Positions 21,901 to 32,138 of a DNA stretch of 64,000 nucleotides are shown piece after piece; position 1 is the stretch's first letter; every line of letters starts with the position of its first letter. Location of the stretch: positions 84,717,136 to 84,781,135 of the forward strand of contig JALGPY010000007.1 in assembly GCA_023055425.1 (NCBI GenBank), written 5' to 3'. The stretch comes from Linanthus parryae. Taxonomy: Eukaryota > Streptophyta > Magnoliopsida > Ericales > Polemoniaceae. The notes beneath the pieces are model-generated. The model saw nothing but the letters and a program-made list of their open reading frames with translations, had not been told where the DNA came from and ran no database searches. Made by a program: the position numbers and the translations under genes.

Positions 21901-23240
21901 TGGCTAGTAAGCAAGTGTGGTGAACCTTCAGGTAATCATTTGAACAACATTTATGAACTAGGCTTAATAACCCAAACATTTCCATGCCTGGTTCCTTCGC
22001 GCCCTAGGTCACGCTCAGCTTAAAGATATACTTAATGAAGATACATTAATAGTCCATGGTTCCGCGTCCTTAGCCTACGACGCAGATGCTGCAATCCCAC
22101 CCTTGCGTGGAGGTGCTAACTCTTGGCTTATTAAAATAATACTAAAATATTATTTAACACAAGTTACCTCACATCATCCTGTCTTGTGTCGCAGGTAATG
22201 CTGATGAAGCCATGCTGGGACAGAGGAATCATCCTTCTGCATCTTATGTCCCTGTGCCAAGTTCTCACACTGAGAAGCCCGTCGCAGCTGCTGAGTATGC
22301 GGGAGAGCCCTTCGAGGACATCATTGTAGTTTCTGATGATGCCGAAGCTGACACCGTGTTGATGGAGGAAGATGCCAATGCTGTTGCTGAGGAAACAGAA
22401 GCAGATGCTGCTGATGCTCTCGCATCTGATGGAATCCCTAATCAAGCTGCAACTTCTACCGCTACCATGCCTCCGGCGAGGATTGAGCCTACAGTGATTC
22501 TTCCTGCGTGGAACTTTTGGAGTTCGAAGGTCAGAGCTGCAATCGCGCCTGGTGCGGCTTATACCCTTCCTGCCAAATATGAGGAGTTAGAGCTCGCAGC
22601 TGACAGGAGGGCAATGGAGCGAGGACAGTCCTTAGCTACCCCGGCAATGCGCATTCCTTCTTTGCGCGAGATCCTTGAAGGAACTGGTATGTTGCGATTG
22701 TTGTTCGCATCTCGCATTCTTCATTTACAAGTTCGATATTCTAACTTGGTTTAACATTGCTTAGGGTTGAAGCAAGCTGACGTGGACTGGCAGGTTCGGA
22801 TGCGTCTCTCCTATCCCTGATCATTTGTGAGGTCTCTGGAGATAGGGCCCTTCGACAGAAGACTATTTTTGACCGAACCCATCTGGATTTTGGAGCAGCT
22901 ATCTACAGCCACATCTGCGACCATCTCTCCCCAGAGCGCGGAGTTGCTTTTCGGCATGTGCCAAAACCTTCAGGCCAAAATTCAAGGCAAGCTGGGTTTT
23001 GGGTATCTTGTCAAAAGGGTCACCCAGATTCGTGCGGCCGTGAATTTTAAGCGCGGCTTCCATAACCTCGCAGCTGAGGAGCAGAAGGTGGAGCAGCAAA
23101 AGTAGAAAGATGAAGAGGCTGTGATGCTCTTCCATGAAATGAGCGCCAACTACGAGCGATTGAAGCAAGAAGTGGAGCAAGTGGCAAATTTGTCACGTCA
23201 GTTTACTCCTGATGACTCCCTGGTCAAAGGCTTATTTTGA
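18924..23240 (+). pseudogene. Antisense five-exon gene with plant mobile domain-like N-terminus, carried by the Tat element
   Basis: Predicted exons: 18924-20804, 20881-21388, 21461-21814, 22195-22686 and 22765-23240. All introns are GT-AG with good splice sites (for example AAG/GTAAAC, TTCTGTCGTAG, TCCTTTGCAG). Phase is kept at all four junctions, and the total is 3711 nt (1236 codons plus stop). The first 489 codons are continuously open. At about residues 150-175 is THKFHF, then PTLEDVHMLYDLSP, the typical core of plant mobile domain proteins, with Trp-rich blocks after it. The middle is Pro/Ser and then Glu/Asp-rich with Arg/Lys patches (a possible nuclear signal RAKRPRQR). The C-terminus is charged and coiled-coil-like. 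In-frame stops at 20391, 20550, 21304, 22818 and 23103 make this copy a recent pseudogene. It lies opposite to gag-pol, between integrase and 3' LTR. Function in the element is unknown. The domain call is by motif only and could be a related plant transposon-linked family. Confidence 0.7.
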
Positions 23241-23628
23241 ACAATAACAAATTTGTGTCGAACAAAATGCTAAAACATTACTGTAATGTTGCTAGGGTTT
23301 CTCCACCCTTTTTTAAAAAAAAAAAATTGAATGCCTGTTTTGCCCTTCCCGGGATTTGCTCGAATATCTCTATTCATATCGATTATCACGTCAGCCATTG
23401 ATACTCTGCCTTGATTTTCACACTAATTACTTATCAGATAAGCACGCTTTCCTTGGGAAGTCCATCCGTATCATGACCTTCCGTCATTAATTAGGATACG
23501 CAACTGAATCGTCGTAGCCTTTAGTAGGGTAATTGATTGTTACCTCTTTTCAAGGCGTAAGTGATTGATTCTTACCCCTTTTCCAAGTTTTGCTGACTCA
23601 GCTAAGCAACTGAAGAGTCTCAACTGGG
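23241..23628. other. Non-coding spacer
   Basis: Between the end of the antisense gene and a TATA-like element. It contains an A-rich run near 23318 and no gene. Confidence 0.4.
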
Positions 23629-23643
23629 TCTATATAAACCCAG
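23629..23643 (+). promoter_or_regulatory. Candidate plus-strand core promoter
   Basis: TCTATATAAACCCAGCC is a strong TATA-box context in otherwise AT-moderate sequence. An AATAAA signal lies about 830 bp downstream (near 24466). It is a plausible start of a second antisense transcript within the Tat element. This is inference from motifs only. Confidence 0.4.
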
Positions 23644-23673
23644 CCTTGTACTGCTTGGGTTGTTCATCCCATA

Positions 23674-24021
23674 ATGTGGCTTGCCATGAATTCCTACAAC
23701 TGCTGGCATCAATGCTTGTCTGTCGTTGATTCATGGCAACTTCAAGTTGTGAAACCTGAGTTTGTGCTTTGTGCCATAGAAATAGCTTCAAAGATCTTCT
23801 TTCCAAGGCTTATTGATCTTTATAACTATCATAAGGAAGATGCATATGATACCTCATGTTTGCTCGAAGAATTTTCTTCGTCTATTATGTTTGCAGGTCA
23901 TGCTTCCGGCCGCCTCCCGGCGAGGTGCAGCGCCGTACTGGCCTTCATACCAGTTTGTAATGAACGCCGGATTTCTCCTCTAGCTTTCCCGGAGGATGAC
24001 CATTCGCCACCACGTTCTTGA
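23674..24021 (+). CDS. Hypothetical short ORF downstream of the candidate promoter
   Basis: 115 codons starting at the first ATG about 30-45 bp after the TATA-like element. I recognise no domain. The second half becomes Arg/Pro-rich and could be non-coding or lie past a splice site. Only its position relative to the TATA box makes it worth listing. It may well be chance. Confidence 0.2.
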   Translation: MWLAMNSYNCWHQCLSVVDSWQLQVVKPEFVLCAIEIASKIFFPRLIDLYNYHKEDAYDTSCLLEEFSSSIMFAGHASGRLPARCSAVLAFIPVCNERRISPLAFPEDDHSPPRS

Positions 24022-24569
24022 ACTCGGGATGGCGAGCCATTGTGCTCGTCTCCGTGGACAAGGAGCCTCTTGCCCTAGGAGTTGCTGCTTGCCTGTCCTT
24101 CGCCGGAACAGGTGGTTCCTCGGGCACATCTCTTGGGGTGTTGATCAGACAGAGGCCTTGTCAGATCCTGGGATCTTGAACATAGCGTCGCATAGGTCTT
24201 GTAGCGTTAGTAGGCCATTCGTTTTATAGGAACACCCTACTTGCTACAGATCTTTGGTCGCAGATCGCTGTATCGCATAGCTTCTGTTAGGACTAGTAGG
24301 TCGATCCTTTTTTAGTAAGGATTCCCCCGATGTGTAACTTCCGCTTGAAGGCTGCTATTTAGATGCATTGTAAGCCATGTTGGCTGTGTAACTAGCCCGG
24401 TCTGAGCTTTTTGCTTGTAAGCTGCTATCTAGGCAGATAAATTGTAAGTCATTTTGACTCATAATAATAAATCTCTTTGTATGATTTGCTGTTATTATCA
24501 CAACAGATTGCAACATTCGCGTGCGTATTAGCAAACGTCACTTTTTGTGGTGCCACATTCGCGCTTTGA
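24022..24569. other. Non-coding spacer of the Tat element
   Basis: No gene recognised. It contains two loose repeats around GCTGCTATTTAGATGCATTGTAAG and GCTGCTATCTAGGCAG (24350-24445) that foreshadow the downstream tandem array. An AATAAA-type signal lies near 24466. Confidence 0.4.
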
Positions 24570-25250
24570 GATGTGGCTGTAATTTGCTATGTAATAGACA
24601 GATTCGCAGGTGTAGAATCATCCATGAGAATCGCTATCTTGGCAGACGAGTTTTCAGATCGTTCAAGATCGCATTGGCATAGCTTTGTTATCCTGGCAGA
24701 TAGGCTTGAGAATTACTTAAGATTAGACTCAAGTGCGGCTGCTATCTCGGGAGATAGGTTTTTGTAGATCACTTAAGATCATTTTCGCATAATGCTACTA
24801 TCATGGCAGATAAGCTTAAGGATTATTTTGAGATCAATTCGCATAGGGCTGCTATCATGGCAGATAGGCTTAAAGATCATTCCAGATCGTATTTGCATAG
24901 GCCTCTATCTCAGCAAATAGGCTTGAAGATCACTTAAGATCATACTCGCATAGGCTGCTATCATGGAAGATAGGCTTAAAAGATCACTTAAGATCGTATT
25001 CGCATAGGCTGCTATCATGGAAGATAGGCTTAAAAGATCACTTAAGATCGTATTCGCATAGGCTGCTATCATGGCAGATAGGCTTAAAAGATCACTTAAG
25101 ATCGTATTCGCATAGGCTGCTATCACATCGGATAGGCTTGAAGATCACTTAAGATCATATTCGCATAGGCTGCTATCATGGCAAATAGGCTTAAAAGATC
25201 ACTTAAGATCGTATTCGCATAGGCTGCTATCACGGCGGATAGGCTTAAAC
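24570..25250. repeat. 54-bp tandem repeat array
   Basis: About 12 units of the type GCTGCTATCATGGCAGATAG, GCTTAAAAGATCACTTAAG, ATCGTATTCGCATAG. Units are highly similar on the right (24900-25250) and diverge to the left. The period of 54 keeps a minus-strand frame open with an 18-residue repeat (IAAYANTILSDLLSL core). Tandem arrays between pol and 3' LTR are common in Tat elements and can seed satellites. No promoter or protein role is evident. Confidence 0.9.
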
Positions 25251-25447
25251 TATATAAATAAATAAAGCGATAAAGACAGCTGAAATCATAAAGTTCTTCC
25301 CATTTGGGAGAAGTCTTTTTATTATATAATACTCTCATATGGGAGAGATGAGATTACAATTCCCTCGTATGGGAGAGAAGATGCACGAGTTTTAGCAATA
25401 CAGAGCATAAAGTAGACGTTGTAATCTAACGCATATAATGAGAGGAG
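25251..25447 (-). other. Spacer after the end of pol
   Basis: Non-coding; follows the integrase stop codon at 25448 in element orientation. Short repeats of CATTTGGGAGAAG and CATATGGGAGAGATG are present. Confidence 0.5.
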
Positions 25448-25681
25448 TTAAGTATAATACTTCTTAATCCAGCGCATGTTAACTGAGCTTGGGGTTGAGG
25501 TCGTCCCATGTAGCCTTTGTATGTTGCAGTAGCCACTATCAAAGACTTCTGTGACTTCGAAGGGTCCTTCCCAGTTGGCTGCGAATTTTGGATGAGCCGC
25601 CTCTCGCATGCAGTGGTCCGATGCGCGCAAGACCAAATCTCCAACTGCGAAATCTTGACGTTGGACTGTTTTGTTGTACGC
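25448..25681 (-). pseudogene. Tat integrase C-terminal part (distal to the nested insertion)
   Basis: Contains DFAVGDLVLR, KFAANWEGPFEV and the final MRWIKKYYT before a stop. It is the integrase tail that normally ends pol in Tat elements. It is separated from the rest (32139 onward) by the 6.46-kb element inserted at TACGC. Insert plus one target copy is 6462 bp, a multiple of three, and the frames on both sides agree. Confidence 0.9.
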
Positions 25682-27351
25682 TGACGCGGATTTCCTAACG
25701 CGTATGCGCAAGTGCACTGTCAAGTAATATAGGGGTGGTATTCCAACCCCGAGTTATCGATCCCACGAGGACAGACTTTAGATTATCTAATTAGTTCCTT
25801 AATTTAGAGTAAAGTGTAGGAAGAAAGATTTGATTGATTTTAGAATTTGAAATAACAACTAATCTAATATTTTTGTACTTTTTTATATTTAAGAAACAAG
25901 TTTGGAGAAAATAGGCAATCTCTAGATCACCTAGGGCTGTAGACGATTTCCGGATTATCTGAGCAACACGTTAACTATATTCTAACTAAGCCGGGTAACA
26001 GCGCTGACTATCTCCTATCGGTCTCAAGTCATTACTTCACGGTAGACTACAATCTCCTATCGGTCTCTTGTGTCTACCGGTCCGTTCTAGTAGGCTAACG
26101 ACATGCACGACAACGGGTCCTGTCGGTCCACCGTTGCACGAAACAGTCGAATCTCACCTACCGAATCTACCCACACTAGCCAATCCTAACACGTCTCTTC
26201 TCAGTCTCAGTGATACGGGATTGATGTTCAAGTCTCATCCTAGTTAGTTAGAATCACTATCGTGCATTCGCTAACTAAGCAGTGTTTCCGGATAGCTACT
26301 CCATTAACACTGAGTATTAAGCACAGTACATGAACAATTGAATTAAAATATTGCTAACTTTAAGAATGAATCAACTATTGAACAAACCCTAGTTCTTGAA
26401 CCCTAGTTTTATCTCCTAATAGTGTCGCTCAATTAGGATTACTAACATAAACAAGAAACTAGACTTTATTCAAAAGAAGAAATCAAGAAATCATGAAGCA
26501 AAGATCAAATCCGGAAAAATATCATCGTTTACATGAACCCTAGGCTCTCAAAGAGACGCCTAGCAAAACGTCTAGCTAATAATAATCAACCAAACAAGAC
26601 TTACAAGTTTCTCCATACAAGATTGAGAGAGAAGAAGAAGAAATCAACTTAGAGCTTCAATGGAGGAGAAGTCCTCCTCTTCTTGCGTTCGTCTCCTCTC
26701 CACGTTGGTTGCTTTCTTCCCCCAATGAGACTCCTCTTAACTGTAGTCTTTTAGGTATTAATTATCTCCCATTAGGTTTAGGAGATCGTCCGTGTGTTTT
26801 TCTCCTTCTTAAGCAGATCGCACGACTTCCTTAAAGCAGATCGTGCGATCTGCTTCGCTTTTGCCTCAGATCTTATATCTGATCGTGTGATCTGCTCAGG
26901 TATTATCTCTGATCGTGTGATCTCCTTAGATCCTACGACCATCCACTCTGATCGTGGAAACAGTGAGTTGCTCAATTTTCTCATCCAAATTTATTCTAAG
27001 TCTTGCTCCAGATCACACGACCTCAGTTTTGCAAGTCGTGTGATATGCTGAACTTTTCTTCTTCTCTCCAATTCCGAGCTTTGTCTCAATTTCCGAAGTT
27101 CGTTTCTCCTCTTCTTTCAGTCTCCGAGTTACGTTTCCTGTCAAAACAACACGAAACACACCATGTGCGATCAAACGTGACAAAATATCATAAAATAACG
27201 CAAGAAACGCCCGAATTTACAATTTATCCCTCAAATATACACTTACTAAATTCCCTCAAGTTCATAGTGTATTTCTAATATAATCTACCCGAAATTCACA
27301 CAAAACAGTACACAAACGTGGACAAAATATAACTCTAATGTAGAGTTATCA
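25682..27351 (-). repeat. 3' LTR of the non-autonomous element (1670 bp)
   Basis: Near-identical to 30474-32138. It contains a cluster of palindromic motifs (GATCGTGCGATC, GATCGTGTGATC) at about 26815-26930 and paired CTATCGGTCTC repeats near 26010-26060. Confidence 0.95.
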
Positions 27352-27366
27352 AATCCCCCACACTAC
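27352..27366 (-). other. Polypurine tract of the non-autonomous element
   Basis: On the minus strand, AGTGTGGGGGATT directly precedes the LTR start TGATAACTC. Confidence 0.85.
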
Positions 27367-29168
27367 CTTTTTGCGCGTCCCGAGCAAAATCAATCCTTAC
27401 ACTACGTTTTAAATCCACCGAATTGCATAAAACTTTACTAGCCATGTGACACAAACAAAACACACACACGCAATGCAATCTACATGACTATACAATGCAA
27501 CTCGATTATAGAACAATGCTAAAATTGAAACAACATATTTTTTTTCTTTTTCTTAAGAGATGGGCAATCTCGCTATCACTAACCAAAATCATCAAGTTCT
27601 CACAAATCTCTCACAACCGCAATAAGGACTTGAAAATAAAATGATCCTACGCACAAGCTCACTAAGGGGTCCCCAAACATCCACCAAACTCAATCCAAGA
27701 TCCGGGCACGTCCTTTAGCTCAGAGGGTCTAGGCACCCTTAGTCCTATAGTAGTCTTTCGTCGCCAAGTCATATGAGGTTTTCAGACCCTCTTAGCCGTT
27801 ATTGCATTGAATGCAAATTGTCCCAATGACGGGAGACACAACTCCGTGTAATACGGCTTGACTTTAATTTTCCTTAGATACACTAATTGGTTTGAATCCA
27901 AATTCCCCGCGCTAACGGGGGCACATTAGGCTGTTCACCGTATCTAGTCGAAGAGAAGATTTTGATTCATTTATTTTTTTCTTTTTCATTCTCTTTCAAT
28001 TTATTTCAGCCGTGCAGTTAGAGTAACTAAGTGTGGGCTTTTTCGGTTAGCTCTTGAAACCGCCTTAAGGGATGGTGGTGTACACTCCCTAACTTCAATT
28101 AGGCTAGAGCAATGTACCACATGAAACCAACTCTACACGAAGGTCCACCCCAGATTTACAAGAGACCACAAGTTTCCACTCGAAAACATACTATTCGACT
28201 ACCCCTTATGACTAAATCCTCCTAGCACAATAAAGGAACTAAAGGTATGCCCTCGTCTTCTTTCCACTTTTCCCTAAATACCCGGGACTTCCTTTCGTGA
28301 AACTAGTGCGCAAGATACTAAAAATTAAGGTTTTCCCCACTACAGTGCTTCATATTCATTGAGACTCTTTCATTGAACTCTCTCTGGTTTCAAGCTTCAT
28401 CAATTGCCCAACTCAAAATTTTTAATTTTTATGGATATTTGCTTTTCTATTTTTTTTCAATTTTTTCATATTTTCCTAGACTCTATATGCTTTTGGCCAA
28501 CTCGATTAACCACAAGTGTTGGGTAGGGGACTCAATAAAGTAAAAGTGCAAAGAAATGCATAATAACAATCCTAACACAATACGACACTATATCAAACAC
28601 TCTACACTAACCACACGTACTACACAATACAACACAACTACATGTAACTGGCGATGCACAACTGACATGGCTAGCAAAATATACACAACCCCCCCCCCCC
28701 CCAGTTAAGCGTTTCGTTGTCCTCAACGAATTTAGAGATCAAGTACGAGGTTTCCTCGCTTAAATGTGTTGGCGGTGGATCTACACAATTATGGCTCCAA
28801 ACTTAGAACAGAGAGAGAGTTAGAGGTACCTGAGTGCCAGGACCTACATGGGCACCGTTGCCGCGAAACTGCAACAAGAAGGGGTCTTGTGGACCGTTGA
28901 CAGTTTCCGGAAAAGTCTCACCTCGCGTCTGGATTCCGATGCGCCTACTCAACATCTATCACACGCATCAAGAAGGGGAATCTGTAGCGTCTTCTGTACC
29001 TATGTCCCTGTACACTGATTGAAAGTATTAAAGCAACTCTCTCTCACCCCTCAAAATCGTATGGAGAACTAAAAGAAAGAACATAAATAAATAGCATCAC
29101 CTACTCTACATTGGGTTGCCTCCCAAGCAGCGCTTGTAATGTAATGTCGACAGCCCGACCTGGTTACC
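27367..29168. other. Internal non-coding region of the non-autonomous element
   Basis: 1.8 kb without ORFs on either strand. It contains a run of 14 C at 28689-28702 (14 G in the element's sense strand) and a small hairpin TTCGTTG/CAACGAA just after it. No RT, RNase H or integrase motif is present. Confidence 0.7.
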
Positions 29169-30317
29169 TCAACCGACAAGGATAGTGGAGGCTTCTTTAT
29201 CCCTCCACTTCTTCTTCTTCCACCATCTCTTCTCAAGAACTTCACGTGCACCCCTGTGCTCTGAAGAAGGTGGACAATTGTGGAAGCTGACTCCTTTCAT
29301 TTTGCAATTGATCTTCTTGAGAAACTTCCACCAAGTACCACTGGGCTCAATTGAATCTCTGGCCATAAAATCATCCCAGTAATACTTCATATGTGCTAGA
29401 TGCTCTACAAATGACACATGCAATTCATCCACACCCCCACACTTGTTGATTTCCAACTCCTTGACTATGGCATATGGATCATCAATCAAGTCGCCAATAT
29501 GACAAGGAATTGAAAATTTCTCATGATGCTCTTCCCCATAAGAATCTCCATACATAAGTCTTTCCAACTCATCACAGACTTGATTAATATGAGATACGGA
29601 GAATTCTTCAAAAGTATGAGTAGGGGCTTTAACCTCAATAGGTATGGGAACAAGTGAATCATCAGCTTCATCGTCGGCACCCAACAGGCTTCCAATGTTG
29701 GTGTCTTCCCATTCATGCCAAGGAAGTGAGGGATCTTGCAGTTTTAGCTGGAAATACGGAAGGTCCTCCCATCTTGGGCACACAGGTCCACCGCAGTCCG
29801 AATCAGAGTATGAGTCCTCATAAGTGGCGGTGTCCACCAATGGTTCCTGGACACTGCAGTCTTCGTTCGGCTCAGGTATCTCTTCTTCCACTTGTGGTGG
29901 GGATGATGAAGGTTCAATGTGAGGCTCACTGTCATGTGGAAAGGGTTCCTCTTGTGGCTCTTGAATACTAGATTCTCCTCCTGTTGGCAGTTTTTCTATT
30001 CGTTTCTTTATCCTCTCCAACATCTCCCTCACGTATTCCCTACCTGTGGCGGAATCCTCTTCTGGTAATTGTGAAGCTATGGACAAAAATTTGGCGCACA
30101 CTTCGATGTCATTCATAATACTACGCCGTTCTGCCATAATTGCTGATGAGTCTTCCTGATGCTGATGAAGCTGGGGGGCATGTACTCGACATGAGTCTCT
30201 ACGCTCATGCCAAATGCCGCATACGTAGCACCAAATTATGCATGCGTCCTCTTCTTCGTGGTTACCCCTGCAGTGGAAACAGTAGGGGGGACCCGAATAA
30301 CACTCTTCGCTCCACAT
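29169..30317 (-). CDS. 382-aa ORF of the non-autonomous element, twin C2HC motif
   Basis: The only long ORF of the element, intact from ATG to stop, just downstream of the primer site. Near the N-terminus are two tandem motifs of identical spacing, CX2CX3HX5C (CFHCRGNHEEEDAC and CYVCGIWHERRDSC), resembling retroviral zinc knuckles but with altered spacing. An acidic Pro/Ser/Glu-rich middle (residues about 110-220) follows. A conserved-looking C-terminal part (about 240-350) includes WWKFLKKINCKMKGVSF and a basic RWWKKKKWRDKE tail. It could be a divergent Gag-like RNA-binding protein; I see no capsid or protease signature. Intactness in an element with diverged LTRs hints at function. Confidence 0.65.
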   Translation of the reverse strand: MWSEECYSGPPYCFHCRGNHEEEDACIIWCYVCGIWHERRDSCRVHAPQLHQHQEDSSAIMAERRSIMNDIEVCAKFLSIASQLPEEDSATGREYVREMLERIKKRIEKLPTGGESSIQEPQEEPFPHDSEPHIEPSSSPPQVEEEIPEPNEDCSVQEPLVDTATYEDSYSDSDCGGPVCPRWEDLPYFQLKLQDPSLPWHEWEDTNIGSLLGADDEADDSLVPIPIEVKAPTHTFEEFSVSHINQVCDELERLMYGDSYGEEHHEKFSIPCHIGDLIDDPYAIVKELEINKCGGVDELHVSFVEHLAHMKYYWDDFMARDSIEPSGTWWKFLKKINCKMKGVSFHNCPPSSEHRGAREVLEKRWWKKKKWRDKEASTILVG

Positions 30318-30448
30318 GCTTATATTGTCTCTTGCTTCCCGCGTCCCGGAAAAACAGACTCACAAGACACCCGTGAAGCACAGAGATATAGAATAAAAAC
30401 TAAAATAACAGTACTCTAAACTAACTACTAACTAAATAATCTACCGCT

Positions 30449-30467
30449 GTCCCCGACAACGGCGCCA
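30449..30467 (-). other. Primer binding site (tRNA-Asp-like) of the non-autonomous element
   Basis: Minus-strand TGGCGCCGTTGTCGGGGAC lies six bases from the 5' LTR. It resembles the TGGCGCCGTTGCCGGGG primer sites used by several plant Gypsy groups. Confidence 0.85.
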
Positions 30468-30473
30468 AAAACT

Positions 30474-32138
30474 TGACGCGGATTTCCTAACGCGTATGCG
30501 CAAGTGCACAGTCAAGTAATATAGGGGTGGTATTTCAACCCCGAGTTATGGATCCCACGAGGACAGACTTTAGATTATCTAATTAGTTCCTTAATTTAGA
30601 GTAAAGTGTAGGAGGAAAGATTTGATTGATTTTAGAATTTGAAATAACAACTAATCTAATATTTTTGTACTTTTTTATATTTAAGAAACAAGTTTGGAGA
30701 AACCAGGCAATCTCTAGATCACCTAGGGCTGTAGACGATTTCCGGATTATCTGAGCAACACGTTAACTATATTCTAACTAAGCCGGGTAACAGCGCTGAC
30801 TATCTCCTATCGGTCTCAAGTCATTACTTCACGGTAGACTACAATCTCCTATCGGTCTCTTGTGTCTACCGGTCCGTTCTAGTAGGCTAACGACATGCAC
30901 GACAACGGGTCCTGTCGGTCCACCGTTGCACGAAACAGTCGAATCTCACCTACCAAATCTACCCACACTAGCCAATCCTAACACGTCTCTTCTCAGTCGC
31001 AGTGGGATTGATGTTCAAGTCTCATCCTAGTTAGTTAGAATCACTATCGTGCATTCGCTAACTAAGCAGTGTTTCCGGATAGCTACTCCATTAACACTGA
31101 GTACTAAGCACAGTACATGAACAATTGAATTAAAATATAGCTAAATTTAAGAATGAATCAACTATTGAACAAACCCTAGTTCTTTAACCCTAGTTTTATC
31201 TCCTAACAGTGTCACTCAATTAGGATTACTAACATAAACAAGAAACTAGACTTGATTCAAAAGAAGAAATCAAGAAATCATGAAGCAAAGATCAAATCCG
31301 GAAAAATATCATCGTTTACATGAACCCTAGGCTCTCAAAGAGTCGCCTAGCAAAACGTCTAGCTAATAATAATCAACCAAACAAGACTTACAAGTTTCTC
31401 CATACAAGATTGAGAGAGAAGAAGAAGAAATTAACTTAGAGCTTCAATGGAGGAGAAGTCCTCCTCTTCTTGCGTCCGTCTCCTCTCCATGTTGGTTGCT
31501 TTCTTCCCCCAATGAGACTCCTCTTAATTGTAGTCTTTTAGGTATTAATTATCTCCCATTAGGTTTAGGAGATCGTCCGTGTATTTTAATCCTTCTTAAG
31601 CAGATCGCACGACTTCCTTAAAGCAGATCGTGCGATCTGCTTCGCTTTTACTTCAGATCTTATATCTGATCGTGTGATCTGCTCAGGTATTATCTCTGAT
31701 CGTGTGATCTCCTTAGATCCTACGACCATCCACTCTGATCGTGGAAACAGTGAGTTGCTCAATTTTCTCATCCAAATTTATTCTAAGTCTTGCTCCAGAT
31801 CACACGACCTCAGTTTTGCAAGTCGTGTGATCTGCTGAACTTTTCTTCTTCTCTCCAATTCCGAGCTTTTTCTCAATTTCCGAAGTTTGTTTCTCCTCTT
31901 CTTTCAGTCTCCGAGTTACGTTTCCTGTCAAAACAACACGAAACACACCACGTGCGATCAAACGTGACAAAATATCATAAAATAACGCAAGAAACGCCCG
32001 GATTTACAATTTATCCCTCAAAGATACACTTACTAAATTTCCTCATGTTCATAGTGTATTTCTAATATAATCTACCCGAAATTCACACAAAACGGTACAC
32101 AAACGTAGACAAAATATAACTCTAATGCAGAGTTATCA
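30474..32138 (-). repeat. 5' LTR of the non-autonomous element (1665 bp)
   Basis: Partner of 25682-27351. It lies beside the primer site, hence the 5' LTR. The right edge meets TACGC of the target duplication. Confidence 0.95.

Larger units (their letters stand above)
25682..32138 (-). mobile_element. Non-autonomous LTR retrotransposon (LARD/TR-type), 6.46 kb
   Basis: Two long LTRs (25682-27351, 30474-32138; TGACGCGG to GAGTTATCA) enclose 3.1 kb with no pol. A perfect 5-bp target duplication TACGC is at 25677-25681 and 32139-32143. The primer site next to the right LTR and polypurine tract next to the left LTR give minus orientation. One 382-codon ORF is intact. Such elements must borrow RT and integrase from an autonomous partner. 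By eye the LTRs differ at roughly 35-40 of 1665 positions plus a 5-bp indel, so it is younger than its Tat host. The partner family cannot be named from the sequence. Confidence 0.95.

Noticed and set aside
24900..25250. CRISPR-like array
   Set aside because: Whole 54-bp units repeat without distinct spacers, and the context is a plant retrotransposon.
24905..25338. Minus-strand ORFs with 18-residue repeats
   Set aside because: Translation of the 54-bp tandem array; no start context or domain, so treated as non-coding repeat.
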